Below are positions 45,783 to 54,150 of a DNA stretch of 64,000 bases, in pieces. The first letter of the stretch is position 1; each line of letters starts with the position of its first letter. The notes under the pieces were generated by a model. It worked only from the letters and a program-made list of their open reading frames with translations, had not been told where the DNA came from and ran no database searches. The DNA lies in the NCBI GenBank assembly GCA_044464225.1, contig JBIQLN010000002.1:186001-250000 (forward strand), written 5' to 3'. Origin of the DNA: 66-474 sp044464225. Its GTDB lineage: Bacteria > Pseudomonadota > Gammaproteobacteria > Xanthomonadales > Rhodanobacteraceae. Both the position numbers and the translations under genes were made by a program.

Positions 45783-45866
45783 CTGTGTCCACATATTAGC
45801 GTCTGTGTTTTACCTGTGGAACTGCCTATCGTTGCGGTACACAAGCCATCGCAAGGAGGGCATCAC

Positions 45867-46943
45867 ATGAACCCGCAACTGTTCGATCCCGTCCGCGTCG
45901 GACGCCACACGCTTGCCAACCGCCTGGTCATGGCGCCGATGACCCGTTCGCGCGCCAGGGCCGACGGCACGCCTGGCGATCTCGCGGCCGACTATTACAG
46001 CCAGCGCGCCGGCGTCGGCCTCATCGTCACCGAGGGGACGCAGCCGTCGGATGACGGGCAGGGTTACCTCGCCACGCCGGGCATCTACACCGATGCGCAC
46101 GTCGCCGGCTGGAGGAAGGTCACGGCCGCCGTGCACGGCAAGGGTGGCCGCATCTTCATCCAGCTGATGCACGCCGGACGCATGTCGCATCCGGACAACA
46201 CGCCGCACCACCGGCAGGGCGTCGCGCCTTCCGCCATCGCGCCGGGTGCGCCCATGTTCACGGCCGCCGGCATGCAGGACATTCCCGAACCGCGTGCACT
46301 GACCACCGGCGAGATCCGGCAGACGGTCGAGGACTTCCGTTTCGCCGCCCGCCGCGCGATCGAGGCGGGTGCGGACGGTGTCGAAATCCACGGCGCGAAT
46401 GCCTACCTGGTGCACCAGTTCCTCGCGCCGAGCGCCAACACGCGCAGCGACCGCTACGGCGGGTCGATCCGGAACCGGGCCCGCTTTGCCATCGAAGTCG
46501 CCACGGCGGTGGCCGCCGAGATCGGACCGGACCGGACCGCCATCCGCATCTCGCCCGGCATGAAGCTGTGGGGTATCGACGAAGGGCCCGAGGGACCTGA
46601 CCTCTATCGTTATCTGGTCGGCGAACTCGACGCCCTGGGCCTCGCCTACCTGCACATCGCGCAGCAGGGCGACGAAGCGCTGCTGGCCGATATCCGCAGG
46701 ATCTGGAAGGGCACGCTGATGCTCAATCGTGCCGGGCGGCCGCGGGACCGGATCGGCAGCGACCTGGCGGACGGGCTGGCCGACCTGGAGTCCTACGGCC
46801 AGTTCGTGCTGGCCAATCCCGATTTCGTCGCGCGGCTGAAGGCCGGAGCGCCAATGAACGCCGCCGATCGCGGCACGTTCTTCGGCGGGACGGCGAAGGG
46901 GTACATCGACTATCCGGTGCTGCGCGAAGCGCTGGCTGCGTAA
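45867..46943 (+). CDS. Old yellow enzyme-family ene-reductase (NemA/XenB-like)
   Basis: A TIM-barrel flavoprotein of 358 residues. NRLVMAPMTRSRA at the N-terminus, the substrate-anion pair His/Asn in EIHGANAYLVHQF, SDRYGGSIRNRARF, and the FMN phosphate site toward the C-terminus are all present. It uses NADPH to reduce activated C=C bonds or nitro groups in the cytosol. The start ATG 45867 has an AAGGAGG ribosome site. It is divergent from a LysR gene. Confidence 0.94.
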   Translation: MNPQLFDPVRVGRHTLANRLVMAPMTRSRARADGTPGDLAADYYSQRAGVGLIVTEGTQPSDDGQGYLATPGIYTDAHVAGWRKVTAAVHGKGGRIFIQLMHAGRMSHPDNTPHHRQGVAPSAIAPGAPMFTAAGMQDIPEPRALTTGEIRQTVEDFRFAARRAIEAGADGVEIHGANAYLVHQFLAPSANTRSDRYGGSIRNRARFAIEVATAVAAEIGPDRTAIRISPGMKLWGIDEGPEGPDLYRYLVGELDALGLAYLHIAQQGDEALLADIRRIWKGTLMLNRAGRPRDRIGSDLADGLADLESYGQFVLANPDFVARLKAGAPMNAADRGTFFGGTAKGYIDYPVLREALAA

Positions 46944-46975
46944 TTCGTTTCCGGTTGATGGTGGCCTATGCCCGA

Positions 46976-47100
46976 ATGACCGTCATTCCGGAGCTGCCCG
47001 CGCTGTTTGCGGACAGATCCCGGAATCCGGTGTTGTTTTGCAGCGGTGGGAAGCCGACAGACTCGCTGCATCCCCGGATCAAGTCCGGGGCAGGCTCGCC
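46976..47100. repeat. Dispersed palindromic repeats (GTCATTCCGG family)
   Basis: GTCATTCCGG at 46982-46991, ATCCCGGAATCCGG near 47017-47030, and a perfect hairpin CCCCGGA-TCAAG-TCCGGGG at 47072-47090. The same termini occur elsewhere in the window. It separates the ene-reductase gene from the serine hydrolase remnant. Confidence 0.6.
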
Positions 47101-47164
47101 CTTCTCGTCGCGCACCTTCACCGTCGTCTCACGGCCCAACGGTTGTTGCGATGCCGATGGCGCA

Positions 47165-47441
47165 GGTTTCGCGCAGCCGCTTACCGGGAGTCCCTGCCCC
47201 TTCAACACACCCAACGCATCGTATGGGAAGCGGTCTATATCGAAACGCGCGTGCAAGGATCGAAGCCGCGCCGCACGACGATGACGTTCGCGGCAGGCAC
47301 GATGACCGCGTATTGGCCGCGGCTGCCTTCCATGGCGAACGTGCCTGAAGGCAGCCCCTGGCGCGAATCCAGGACCCAGAAGCCCGCGCCGTAGCGCGAG
47401 GTGTGCGCTTGGCTCGACATCACGTAGTGGCCAGTCGGTTT
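47165..47441 (-). pseudogene. Remnant of a serine hydrolase gene with internal deletion
   Basis: The sequence matches the 3' part of the intact gene at 48211-49620. 47201-47400 corresponds to 48235-48435 and still reads RYGAGFWVLDSRQG and AMEGSRGQYAVIVPAANVIV. It then jumps to the equivalent of 48580-48610 (HYVMSSQ), skipping about 145 bp. The 5' two thirds of the gene are absent. It has the same orientation as the intact copy, 1 kb away. Confidence 0.85.
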
Positions 47442-47487
47442 CCGTACGCCATTGACGCACATACGTCACTGACGTATCATCCAGTCG

Positions 47488-47797
47488 ATGATCTTCATCG
47501 AGACCAGCGTCTTCACACGCCAGGTGCTGGAGCTGCTGACAGATGAGGAATACGCCGATTTCCAATCGGAACTCGCGGCGAACCCACTCGCTGGTGACGT
47601 GATCGAAGCACCGGCGGGCTGCGCAAGGTGCGCGTCGCCGCAAAAGGAAGAGGCAAACGCGGCGGCGCACGCGTGATCTACACCACGTGAACAGCGATGC
47701 GCAGATTCGGCTGTTGCTGATTTACACCAAGGGTCGGAAGGATGATCTGTCGCCTGACGAGAAGCGAACCTTGCGCGGCTTGAACGAGAGGTGGTAA
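47488..47797 (+). pseudogene. Frameshifted RelE/HigB-type toxin gene
   Basis: The start is MIFIETSVFTRQVLELL...EYADFQSELAANPLAGDVIE. A missing base near 47608 moves the frame; the next segment then reads GGLRKVRVAAKGRGKRGGARVIY in the +1 frame. A second missing base near 47685 moves it again, and the last frame reads HVNSDAQIRLLLIYTKGRKDD and ends ERW-stop at 47797. The total length is 310 bases, 2 short of 104 codons. Joined, the pieces make a normal RelE/HigB-like toxin, so the toxin is inactive unless the gaps are sequencing errors. Confidence 0.85.
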
Positions 47798-47799
47798 CC

Positions 47800-48087
47800 A
47801 TGGACAAGAAACTTTTTGCCGAACTGGTCGAAAGCATGACCGAGGCTGGCGAGATTGCGCGTGGCGAACGTGCGCCTTCGCGCGAGTTCCGGGTAGGCGA
47901 AGCCGATGTGAGGCGCATCCGCAAGGCGTCTGGCCTGTCGCAGGCCAAGTTTGCCAAACTGATCCATGTGGAGATCGGCACGCTGCGCAACTGGGAACAA
48001 GGACGCCGGGTGCCGACCGGGCCGGCCCAGGTGCTGCTTCGTGCCATCGAAAAGGATCCACGCGCCGTCCTTCGCGCCATCGCCTGA
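47800..48087 (+). CDS. HigA/NadS-like XRE-family antitoxin
   Basis: The protein has 95 residues. The C-terminal helix-turn-helix reads VRRIRKASGLSQAKFAKLIHVEIGTLRNWEQGRRVP. ATG 47800 lies 2 bases after the toxin stop, with GAGAGG upstream; GTG 47791 in frame is less likely. Antitoxins of this kind bind the toxin and repress their own promoter. Here the partner toxin is broken, so this looks like an orphaned antitoxin. Confidence 0.85.
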   Translation: MDKKLFAELVESMTEAGEIARGERAPSREFRVGEADVRRIRKASGLSQAKFAKLIHVEIGTLRNWEQGRRVPTGPAQVLLRAIEKDPRAVLRAIA

Positions 48088-48210
48088 CGCCGCCGCAATC
48101 CAGGGTGGGGTGCACTTCAGCGGCCGCTCTGTTCGAACCGCGACGCGGTGGTGACCCCGAGCGAACGATCCCTGTCATGCCGACCGCGCAAGCCTTGCGC
48201 AGCCGCGCGC

Positions 48211-49620
48211 TTACGGGCGGCCACCGTCCCCCTTCAACACCCCAAGCGCATCGTGCGTGAAGCGGTCGATATCGAAACGTGCATCGAGGGGATCGAAACC
48301 GCGCCGCACGACGATGACGTTCGCGGAAGGCACGATGACCGCGTACTGGCCGCGGCTGCCCTCCATCGCGAACGTGCCTGAAGGCAGCCCCTGGCGCGAA
48401 CCCAGAACCCAGAAGCCCGCGCCGTACCGCGGGGTGCGCGCATTGTCCGGCTGGGCGCCGCGGGTGCTCGAAACATATTGCACCCAATCCTTCGGCAGCA
48501 GTCGCTTGCCGTCGAACACCCCGTCGTTGGCATACAGCAACGCGAGCCGCGCCGAATCGCGCGCCGTCATCCAGACCTGGCTCGACATCACGTAATTGCC
48601 CTGCCAATCGGTTTCCGGCGTGGTGCGGGTCATGCCGAGCGGCCACAGCACTTGCTTGAACGGGAACACCAGCGCATCGGGCCCGAGCGTCGTCATCAGG
48701 CTGTAGGTGGCGAGCAGGAAATCGTTGTTGGCGTAGTTGAAACGGCTGCCGGGCGCGGCCTCGAGCGGTGCCGCGGCCGCGGTTTCCGGCACCGTCGAAC
48801 CGCCCCAGTAGAGCGAGTCGGTGCGGTTGCCGGGGCCGTCGGTCCAGAGCCCGGAGTTCATCCGCAGCAGTTGATCGATCGTGATGGCGGCGCGCGGATC
48901 GCCGGGATGCTGCCATTGCGGAATATTGGCGGGCATCGAAGCTTCGATGCGTCCCAGCGCGACCGCGCGTCCGATCAAGGTCGCCACCAGGCTTTTCGCC
49001 ATGGACCAGGTGCGCTGGGGCGTGTGCATGGTCACGCCGAGCGCGTAATGTTCGGCGACGATGCGGCCGTCGAGCAGCACGAGAACCGCCGAGGTCTTGC
49101 TGCCCTTGCCGTAGGTCGCACCATCGAACGCCTTGGCGACCAGCGTGTCGAGGGCTGCCTTCCGCGCTGCCGGCAACGGCGCGGTGGCGTTGGCATCGCC
49201 GCGCGGCCAGTCGACGTGGTCGAGGGAAGGCGGCGCCAGATCTTTCGGCAGGCTCGGCACCGCGTTTGCCGCGTCGACGCTCGCCCCGATCGGCAGGTGC
49301 GCACAGCCGAGCAGCGGGCGCCAGACCGCGATGCGCGGCGGCATCCCTGGATCGTACTGGACGCTGACGTTTTTCGCCTTGCGGTCGATGGTGGCGTGCA
49401 GGGAATCCAGCGGGAACCGCCATCCCGTCAGATCGGTGGCATCGATCGCGGCTTCGGACATGTGCCCGACGAAGGTGTCGCTGCAGAGGAAGATGGCCTC
49501 GTACCCCGCCGCGATTTGCTTCGCGCGCAGCGTTTCCCCGGCTTCACGCGCCGGCGCGGCAGGCGGGATCGCCAGCATCAGCGCGGCCGCGATTCCCAGG
49601 ACGGTACGGGTGGTTTGCAT
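48211..49620 (-). CDS. Secreted serine hydrolase, beta-lactamase/DD-peptidase-like (class C fold)
   Basis: The protein has 469 residues with a Sec signal peptide (QTTRTVLGIAAALMLAIPPAAPA). The catalytic SxxK is SMAK in QRTWSMAKSLVATLIG, the YxN motif is YAN in SRFNYANNDF, and the last part GAGFWVLGSRQGLP...EGSRGQYA carries a probable HxG equivalent. This is the fold of beta-lactamase class C, esterases and 6-aminohexanoate hydrolases; it is not necessarily a drug-hydrolysing enzyme. The start ATG (complement of 49618-49620) was chosen at the signal peptide. Two decayed fragments of the same gene are at 30.6 and 47.2 kb. Confidence 0.88.
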   Translation of the reverse strand: MQTTRTVLGIAAALMLAIPPAAPAREAGETLRAKQIAAGYEAIFLCSDTFVGHMSEAAIDATDLTGWRFPLDSLHATIDRKAKNVSVQYDPGMPPRIAVWRPLLGCAHLPIGASVDAANAVPSLPKDLAPPSLDHVDWPRGDANATAPLPAARKAALDTLVAKAFDGATYGKGSKTSAVLVLLDGRIVAEHYALGVTMHTPQRTWSMAKSLVATLIGRAVALGRIEASMPANIPQWQHPGDPRAAITIDQLLRMNSGLWTDGPGNRTDSLYWGGSTVPETAAAAPLEAAPGSRFNYANNDFLLATYSLMTTLGPDALVFPFKQVLWPLGMTRTTPETDWQGNYVMSSQVWMTARDSARLALLYANDGVFDGKRLLPKDWVQYVSSTRGAQPDNARTPRYGAGFWVLGSRQGLPSGTFAMEGSRGQYAVIVPSANVIVVRRGFDPLDARFDIDRFTHDALGVLKGDGGRP

Positions 49621-49760
49621 CTGCCGGGTTCCCCAATCGAGTGACGCGCGATGCGTTTTGCCAGGTTCGCAGCGAACCGTGTCCGCAACGGTAGTGGCCT
49701 TCATGGTATGCGGGTGAACGTCGACCGTGGACCGAAGATGGCTGCCGCAGGATTGACCAC

Positions 49761-49787
49761 TTGACATATATCCGCTACGGATATAGT
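49761..49787 (+). promoter_or_regulatory. padR promoter with palindromic operator
   Basis: The -35 TTGACA (49761-49766) and a -10-like TATAGT (49782-49787) flank a perfect inverted repeat TATATCCG-CTA-CGGATATA (49767-49785) that fills the spacer and enters the -10. A PadR dimer bound here would exclude RNA polymerase, so autorepression is expected. Confidence 0.75.
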
Positions 49788-49795
49788 TTGCGGTC

Positions 49796-50164
49796 ATGGC
49801 CAGGTTCGGTCAAAACACGCCCCTCACCCCGGCGGTCTTCCACATACTTCTGGCGCTCTCGACGAAGGAGCGGCACGGCTACGGCATCATGAAGCAGGTC
49901 GAGGCCGACTCGCAAGGCACCGTCCGCATGGGACCGGGCACGCTCTACGGCTCGCTCAAACGCATGCTGGAATCGGGTTTGATCGAGGAAGGCGCCGGAA
50001 AAATCGATCCGGCGATGGATGACGAACGCAGGATTTATTACAGGATTGCCGGCAAGGGACGCAAGGTACTCGCGGCGGAACTGGAGCGCTACCGGAACGT
50101 GGTGGCGGTGGCGGAGGGAAAGCGGCTGTTGCCGAACCGGTTCGTCCACGGCTATGCCACATGA
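49796..50164 (+). CDS. PadR-family transcriptional regulator
   Basis: The protein has 122 residues. The PadR winged-helix runs from TPAVFHILLALSTKERHGYGIMKQV through GPGTLYGSLKRMLESGLIEE to RRIYYRIAGKGRKVL. The start ATG 49796 lies 8 bases after the -10, so the transcript would have almost no leader. It overlaps the membrane protein gene by 11 bp and is co-transcribed with it. Confidence 0.93.
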   Translation: MARFGQNTPLTPAVFHILLALSTKERHGYGIMKQVEADSQGTVRMGPGTLYGSLKRMLESGLIEEGAGKIDPAMDDERRIYYRIAGKGRKVLAAELERYRNVVAVAEGKRLLPNRFVHGYAT

Positions 50165-50690
50165 ACCCGCAACCGCACGCTGTCGGCGTTGGTATGCCAG
50201 GCTGCTTCGCCTCTATCCGAACTCTTACCGCGAGCGATTCGGCGATGGAATGCAGCAGACGTTCAACGATCTCGTCCGTGAGCAACAGGAGATTGGGAAA
50301 GGACTGTTGCGTTTCATCATCTGGGTGTTTGTCGAAACATCGTTTGGAATTGCGAGGGAGAACGTGATGTCCCTGAACACGCAGGCGGTCACCAAGAGTG
50401 TTGCGCATGCCCTCATCGGCACCGCGGTCCTGCTGCTGATCCCCCTGACGCTGCAATTGACCATCGGAACCGGCGTGGATGGACAAGGCTTCAACTGGAA
50501 GGCGAACGATTTCGTGGTCATGGGCGTACTGGTCTTCTGCACGGCATTCGGCCTTGAAGTTGCGGCAAGGAGGATTGCCGCAAGGCGTAGCCGATACGTG
50601 GCACTGGCGGCGATCGTGCTGGTGTTCCTGCTGGTGTGGGTGCACCTCGCGGTCGGGATCGTCGACAGTTGGCCCTTCGCGGGTTCCTGA
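50154..50690 (+). CDS. PadR-linked membrane protein with permease-prefix N-terminus
   Basis: The protein has 178 residues. The N-terminal segment RWYARLLRLYPNSYRERFGDGMQQTFNDLV is the permease prefix usually found in front of MacB-type ABC permeases that follow padR genes. Three or four hydrophobic helices follow (ALIGTAVLLLIPLTLQL, FVVMGVLVFCTAFGLEVAA, YVALAAIVLVFLLVWVHLAV), but there is no permease domain. It is thus a short form of the family. ATG 50154 overlaps the padR stop. Its role is unknown. Confidence 0.8.
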   Translation: MPHEPATARCRRWYARLLRLYPNSYRERFGDGMQQTFNDLVREQQEIGKGLLRFIIWVFVETSFGIARENVMSLNTQAVTKSVAHALIGTAVLLLIPLTLQLTIGTGVDGQGFNWKANDFVVMGVLVFCTAFGLEVAARRIAARRSRYVALAAIVLVFLLVWVHLAVGIVDSWPFAGS

Positions 50691-50870
50691 TCGTCCGCGC
50701 AGTTGCGCGCGGCGCCAGGCTGCGCTGCTGCGTCGCAGGAATTTTCCGACACTCCGCGCTCGATCCTCCGCGCCTCCGGCGCCACGCTCGCTGCGAACGA
50801 CTGCTTGCGGACAAGCGATCAATCCCCGGCGATTGCGGGTTCCGGCATCGCGCCATTCACTTCCGCACTC

Positions 50871-51314
50871 TCACATGACCTGGAGGCGGTAACGCAACTT
50901 GGCGGCTTCCGCGGCACCGAGCCTGCGGTAGAAGCGCGCGGCATCGCGGTTCCAGTGCGGCGTCTGCCACTGGATTTCGTCGATGCCGGTTGCGCGTGCG
51001 TGTTCGCACAAGGCTTCGAACAGCCGCTCGCCGATGCCAGCGCCGCGGTGGCCCTCGCGCACGTACAGGCAGTCCATATGCAGGAATTCGCGCGCGCGCC
51101 AGGTGGAAAATTCGCGCGTGGCGGTGAGGTAACCGACGGACTCGCCGGCTTCGGCGATCCAGCCCGCGAGCCGCGCGGGTTGCGCAAACAACGCACGCTC
51201 CAGCCTTGCTGGCAGGCCATCGACATCGAAAGACGCACGTTCGTACGCGGCATGCTCGCCGCACATCGCGACCAGCGCGGCGATGTCGTGCCGTCGAACG
51301 GCGCGCACGTTCAT
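50871..51314 (-). CDS. GNAT-family N-acetyltransferase
   Basis: The protein has 147 residues. The acetyl-CoA-binding segment reads LYVREGHRGAGIGERLFEAL (motif A, R/Q-x-x-G-x-G/A), followed by WNRDAARFYRRLGA (motif B). The start ATG (complement of 51312-51314) overlaps the PLP decarboxylase stop by 4 bp, making it the last gene of a three-gene operon. Substrate unknown. Confidence 0.9.
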   Translation of the reverse strand: MNVRAVRRHDIAALVAMCGEHAAYERASFDVDGLPARLERALFAQPARLAGWIAEAGESVGYLTATREFSTWRAREFLHMDCLYVREGHRGAGIGERLFEALCEHARATGIDEIQWQTPHWNRDAARFYRRLGAAEAAKLRYRLQVM

Positions 51315-52681
51315 GCGGGCGTCGCGCCTTTGCGTGCCGCGGCAATGGCGTCGATCAATGCATCCAGATCGGCCTCGCATGTTTCGTGGCTGGTGATGCA
51401 GGCACGCAGCGCCAGCTTGCCGCGCAGACGTACCGTCGAAATCCACGCCGCGCCCGAATCCACGACGTGCCGTTCCAGCGCGCGCACGGCGGCGTCATCG
51501 GCATTCGACGGCGCGAAGCACACCAGCGGCAGCGGCGTGCGGTTCAGCACCTCCCATCCGTTTTCCCGCAAGCGCACACGCAGCGCGTCACCCATCCGGA
51601 TCTGATGCCGGATCAGCGCGGCGTAACCCCCGGTGCCCCGCACCGCCAGCGCCGTGAACAGTTTCAGCCCGATCGCGCGGCGCGACCACTGGATCGAATG
51701 CAGGTACGGATCCTGCGCCGCCGCGGCCGAGGGCATGTAATCGGTGCCGACCGCGAAGGCGCGTTGCAGTCGATCGCGATCCCGTCCCAGGTACATGCCG
51801 GCGCCCATCGGCACCGCCAGCCACTTGTGCGCGTCGATGGTGACGCTGTCGGCGCGCTCGATGCCGTGCAGCCAGCGCGCCGCATCCGGTTCCAGCAACA
51901 CCGCACCCGCCCATGCCGCGTCCACGTGGCAATGCACGCCGAGTTCCCGCGCGAGGTCGGCGATACCGCCGAGGTCGTCGATGGCGCCATGCGCGGTGGT
52001 GCCGGCGGTCGCGATGATCAGCGCCGGGTCGAAGCCCTCGTCCCGTGCAATGAACGCCGCCAGGTCCTCCGCGCACATCGCAAGCCCGTCGCGCGCCGGC
52101 ACCAGCCGCACCGCCTCGGCGCCGAGGCCTGCCATGCGCGCCAGCTTGATCCATGCGAGATGCGATTGCGCCGAGGCGTAGATCGCGGGCCGCCTGTCGA
52201 GGGCGCGCACACCGGATTGCGCCCAGTCGGGATAACGGTGTGCCAGCGCCGCCAGCAACGCGGTGTGGTTGGCTTCACTGCCGCCGCTGGTGAACATGCC
52301 GATGCAATCGCTGCGCCAGCCGATCCGGTTGGCGAATTCGGCGATCACCCGCCGTTCGATGCGCACCGCTGCCGGTGCATGGCTGTCCACCGCGAGCTGG
52401 GGATTCACCGTGGCGGTGATCAAGTCGCCCGCCACGGCTTCGGCCAGCGGCGGCGGGTTGAACAGGCCGAAATGGCGCGGATGATCGTTGCGGACCCCGC
52501 AACGCCCGAGCCAATCGAACAGCGCTTCGGCCAACGCGTCCGGATTGCGCGGCTCGCGGAAATCGATGTCCGCGAGCCAGCGCTCGAACCCGGGCAGGGC
52601 GTCCGCCGACGCCACCCGCCCCTCGCCGCGGCGGGCGATGAAGCGTTCCGCCAGCGATGCGGCGGTGGCCGGCGCGCTCAT
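51311..52681 (-). CDS. PLP-dependent group II amino acid decarboxylase-like protein
   Basis: The protein has 456 residues. The PLP lysine is in TIDAHKWLAVPMGAGM, the Asp stacking with the pyridine nitrogen in HVDAAWAG, and FTSGGSEANHTALLAA carries the phosphate-binding Gly/Ser. This is the aromatic-L-amino-acid / glutamate decarboxylase fold. It overlaps both the rhodanese gene and the GNAT gene by 4 bp. The substrate is not determined by sequence; FtrA-linked aminotransferase-like or decarboxylase genes are known next to rhodanese genes, from general knowledge. Confidence 0.9.
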   Translation of the reverse strand: MSAPATAASLAERFIARRGEGRVASADALPGFERWLADIDFREPRNPDALAEALFDWLGRCGVRNDHPRHFGLFNPPPLAEAVAGDLITATVNPQLAVDSHAPAAVRIERRVIAEFANRIGWRSDCIGMFTSGGSEANHTALLAALAHRYPDWAQSGVRALDRRPAIYASAQSHLAWIKLARMAGLGAEAVRLVPARDGLAMCAEDLAAFIARDEGFDPALIIATAGTTAHGAIDDLGGIADLARELGVHCHVDAAWAGAVLLEPDAARWLHGIERADSVTIDAHKWLAVPMGAGMYLGRDRDRLQRAFAVGTDYMPSAAAAQDPYLHSIQWSRRAIGLKLFTALAVRGTGGYAALIRHQIRMGDALRVRLRENGWEVLNRTPLPLVCFAPSNADDAAVRALERHVVDSGAAWISTVRLRGKLALRACITSHETCEADLDALIDAIAAARKGATPA

Positions 52682-53088
52682 GCGGCGACGGACTCGCCGG
52701 CGTCAAGTTCGAAGACTTCGTCCAGCCAGCCGGTGATGCCGCCGGCCATCAGTTTCACCGCATAGCCGAGCTTCGCAAGCCGCACCGCGGCGCGCGCGGC
52801 GCCGTTGCAATGCGGGCCGGCGCAGTAGGTGACGAAGAGTGTGCCGTCCGGCCACTGCGCCATGCGCGAGGCGATGATCTTGCCGTGCGGGATGTTGATC
52901 GCGCCGGGCACGTGACCCTTGGCGTACGCGGCCGGGCTCCGCGCGTCGATCAGGACGAAACCGGGATCGGGCGATTGCAGCGCGTCGTGCGTGTCCCAGC
53001 AGTCGGTCTCGAAATGGAACTGCGATTCGAAGTGGGCGAGCGCCGCTTCGGACGACGCGGCTGGAACCTGGGTGACGGCATTGCGCAT
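52678..53088 (-). CDS. Rhodanese-domain protein
   Basis: A single rhodanese domain of 136 residues: LIDARSPAAYAKGHVPGAINIPH, and the active-site loop TYCAGPHCNGA with the nucleophilic Cys in YCAG. Such proteins transfer sulfane sulfur. The start ATG (complement of 53086-53088) has GAGGT upstream. It is first in the rhodanese / decarboxylase / GNAT operon and divergent from the FtrA-type regulator. Confidence 0.9.
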   Translation of the reverse strand: MRNAVTQVPAASSEAALAHFESQFHFETDCWDTHDALQSPDPGFVLIDARSPAAYAKGHVPGAINIPHGKIIASRMAQWPDGTLFVTYCAGPHCNGAARAAVRLAKLGYAVKLMAGGITGWLDEVFELDAGESVAA

Positions 53089-53117
53089 GTCGATGACCTC
53101 GAGTGAAGGTGCGGCCA

Positions 53118-53146
53118 TTGTCCGCGCGGCACGGCGGCGCGATAAT
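53118..53146 (+). promoter_or_regulatory. Promoter of the FtrA-type regulator gene
   Basis: TTGTCC (53118-53123) and GATAAT (53141-53146) are 17 bases apart. The predicted transcription start near 53153 lies after TTG 53146 and before ATG 53176, which supports the ATG as the gene start. Confidence 0.6.
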
Positions 53147-53175
53147 TGGCGCAATTGCCATCGTTCGATCAGATC

Positions 53176-54150
53176 ATGCCAAAACGCCCGCCGCCGTCCA
53201 ATCGCAACGTCGTTGCGCTGGTCTACGACGGCCTCTGCCTGTTCGAGTTCGCCTGCGCCACCGAAGTATTCGGTCTCGCGCGACCTGAAGCGGGGCCCGA
53301 CTGGTATCGCTTCGCGACCGCGTCGCCGGACGGGCGTGCGGTGCGCACGCAGCATCACGGCCGCCTGCAACCCGACGGCGGCCTGGCGCTGCTGCGCCGC
53401 GCCGGCACCATCGTGGTGCCCGGGTGGCCGATCGATGCCGAGGTTCCGCAGCCGCTGGTCCGCGCGCTGCGCAGCGCCCACGCACGCAGCGCGCGGCTGC
53501 TGTCGATCTGCTCGGGCGCCTTCGTGCTGGCGGCCACCGGCCTGCTGGACGGCAAGCGCGCCGCCACCCATTGGCGCTACGCCGACGCGCTGGCCGCACG
53601 CTTTCCCGGTGTCGCCGTGGATTCCGGCGTGTTGTACGTGGACGAGGGTTCGTTGATCACGTCGGCGGGCAGCGCCGCCGGGCTGGACGCCTGCCTGCAT
53701 CTGGTAAGGCGCGATTTCGGCAGCGTGCTGGCGAACCAGGTCGCGCGGCGCCTGGTGATTCCGCCGCACCGCGAGGGCGGCCAGGCGCAGTTCGTCGACC
53801 GGCCGGTCTCCATCCGGGAGCGTGGATCGCTGTCGCCGTTGCTCGATCAACTGCAGCGCACGCTGGGCAAGGCGCACACGATTCCTGACATGGCGCGCCG
53901 CGCCAACATGAGTACGCGCAGCTTCATTCGTCATTTCAAATCCGCAACCGGTTTGCCGCCCGCGGAATGGCTGGTTGCACAGCGCCTGCAGTACGCGCGC
54001 GACCTGCTGGAGCGATCGAAGCTTTCCGTCGAAACCGTTGCCGAGCGCAGCGGCTTCGGCACCGCGATCACCCTGCGCCATCACTTCCGGCGGCGGCTCG
54101 CGACCAGCCCGATGGCGTATCGCAAGCGATTCGCGGCGTCGACGCGTTAG
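53176..54150 (+). CDS. ftrA: FtrA/GlxA-type AraC-family transcriptional activator
   Basis: The protein has 324 residues. The N-terminal DJ-1/PfpI-like domain has VVALVYDGLCLFEFACATEVF and LLSICSGAFVLAATGLLDGK with the elbow Cys. The C-terminal AraC double helix-turn-helix has IPDMARRANMSTRSFIRHFKSATG and VETVAERSGFGTAITLRHHFRRRL. This is the layout of FtrA, which typically controls the divergent rhodanese gene. The 3' end overlaps the convergent GNAT gene by 4 bp. Confidence 0.92.
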   Translation: MPKRPPPSNRNVVALVYDGLCLFEFACATEVFGLARPEAGPDWYRFATASPDGRAVRTQHHGRLQPDGGLALLRRAGTIVVPGWPIDAEVPQPLVRALRSAHARSARLLSICSGAFVLAATGLLDGKRAATHWRYADALAARFPGVAVDSGVLYVDEGSLITSAGSAAGLDACLHLVRRDFGSVLANQVARRLVIPPHREGGQAQFVDRPVSIRERGSLSPLLDQLQRTLGKAHTIPDMARRANMSTRSFIRHFKSATGLPPAEWLVAQRLQYARDLLERSKLSVETVAERSGFGTAITLRHHFRRRLATSPMAYRKRFAASTR

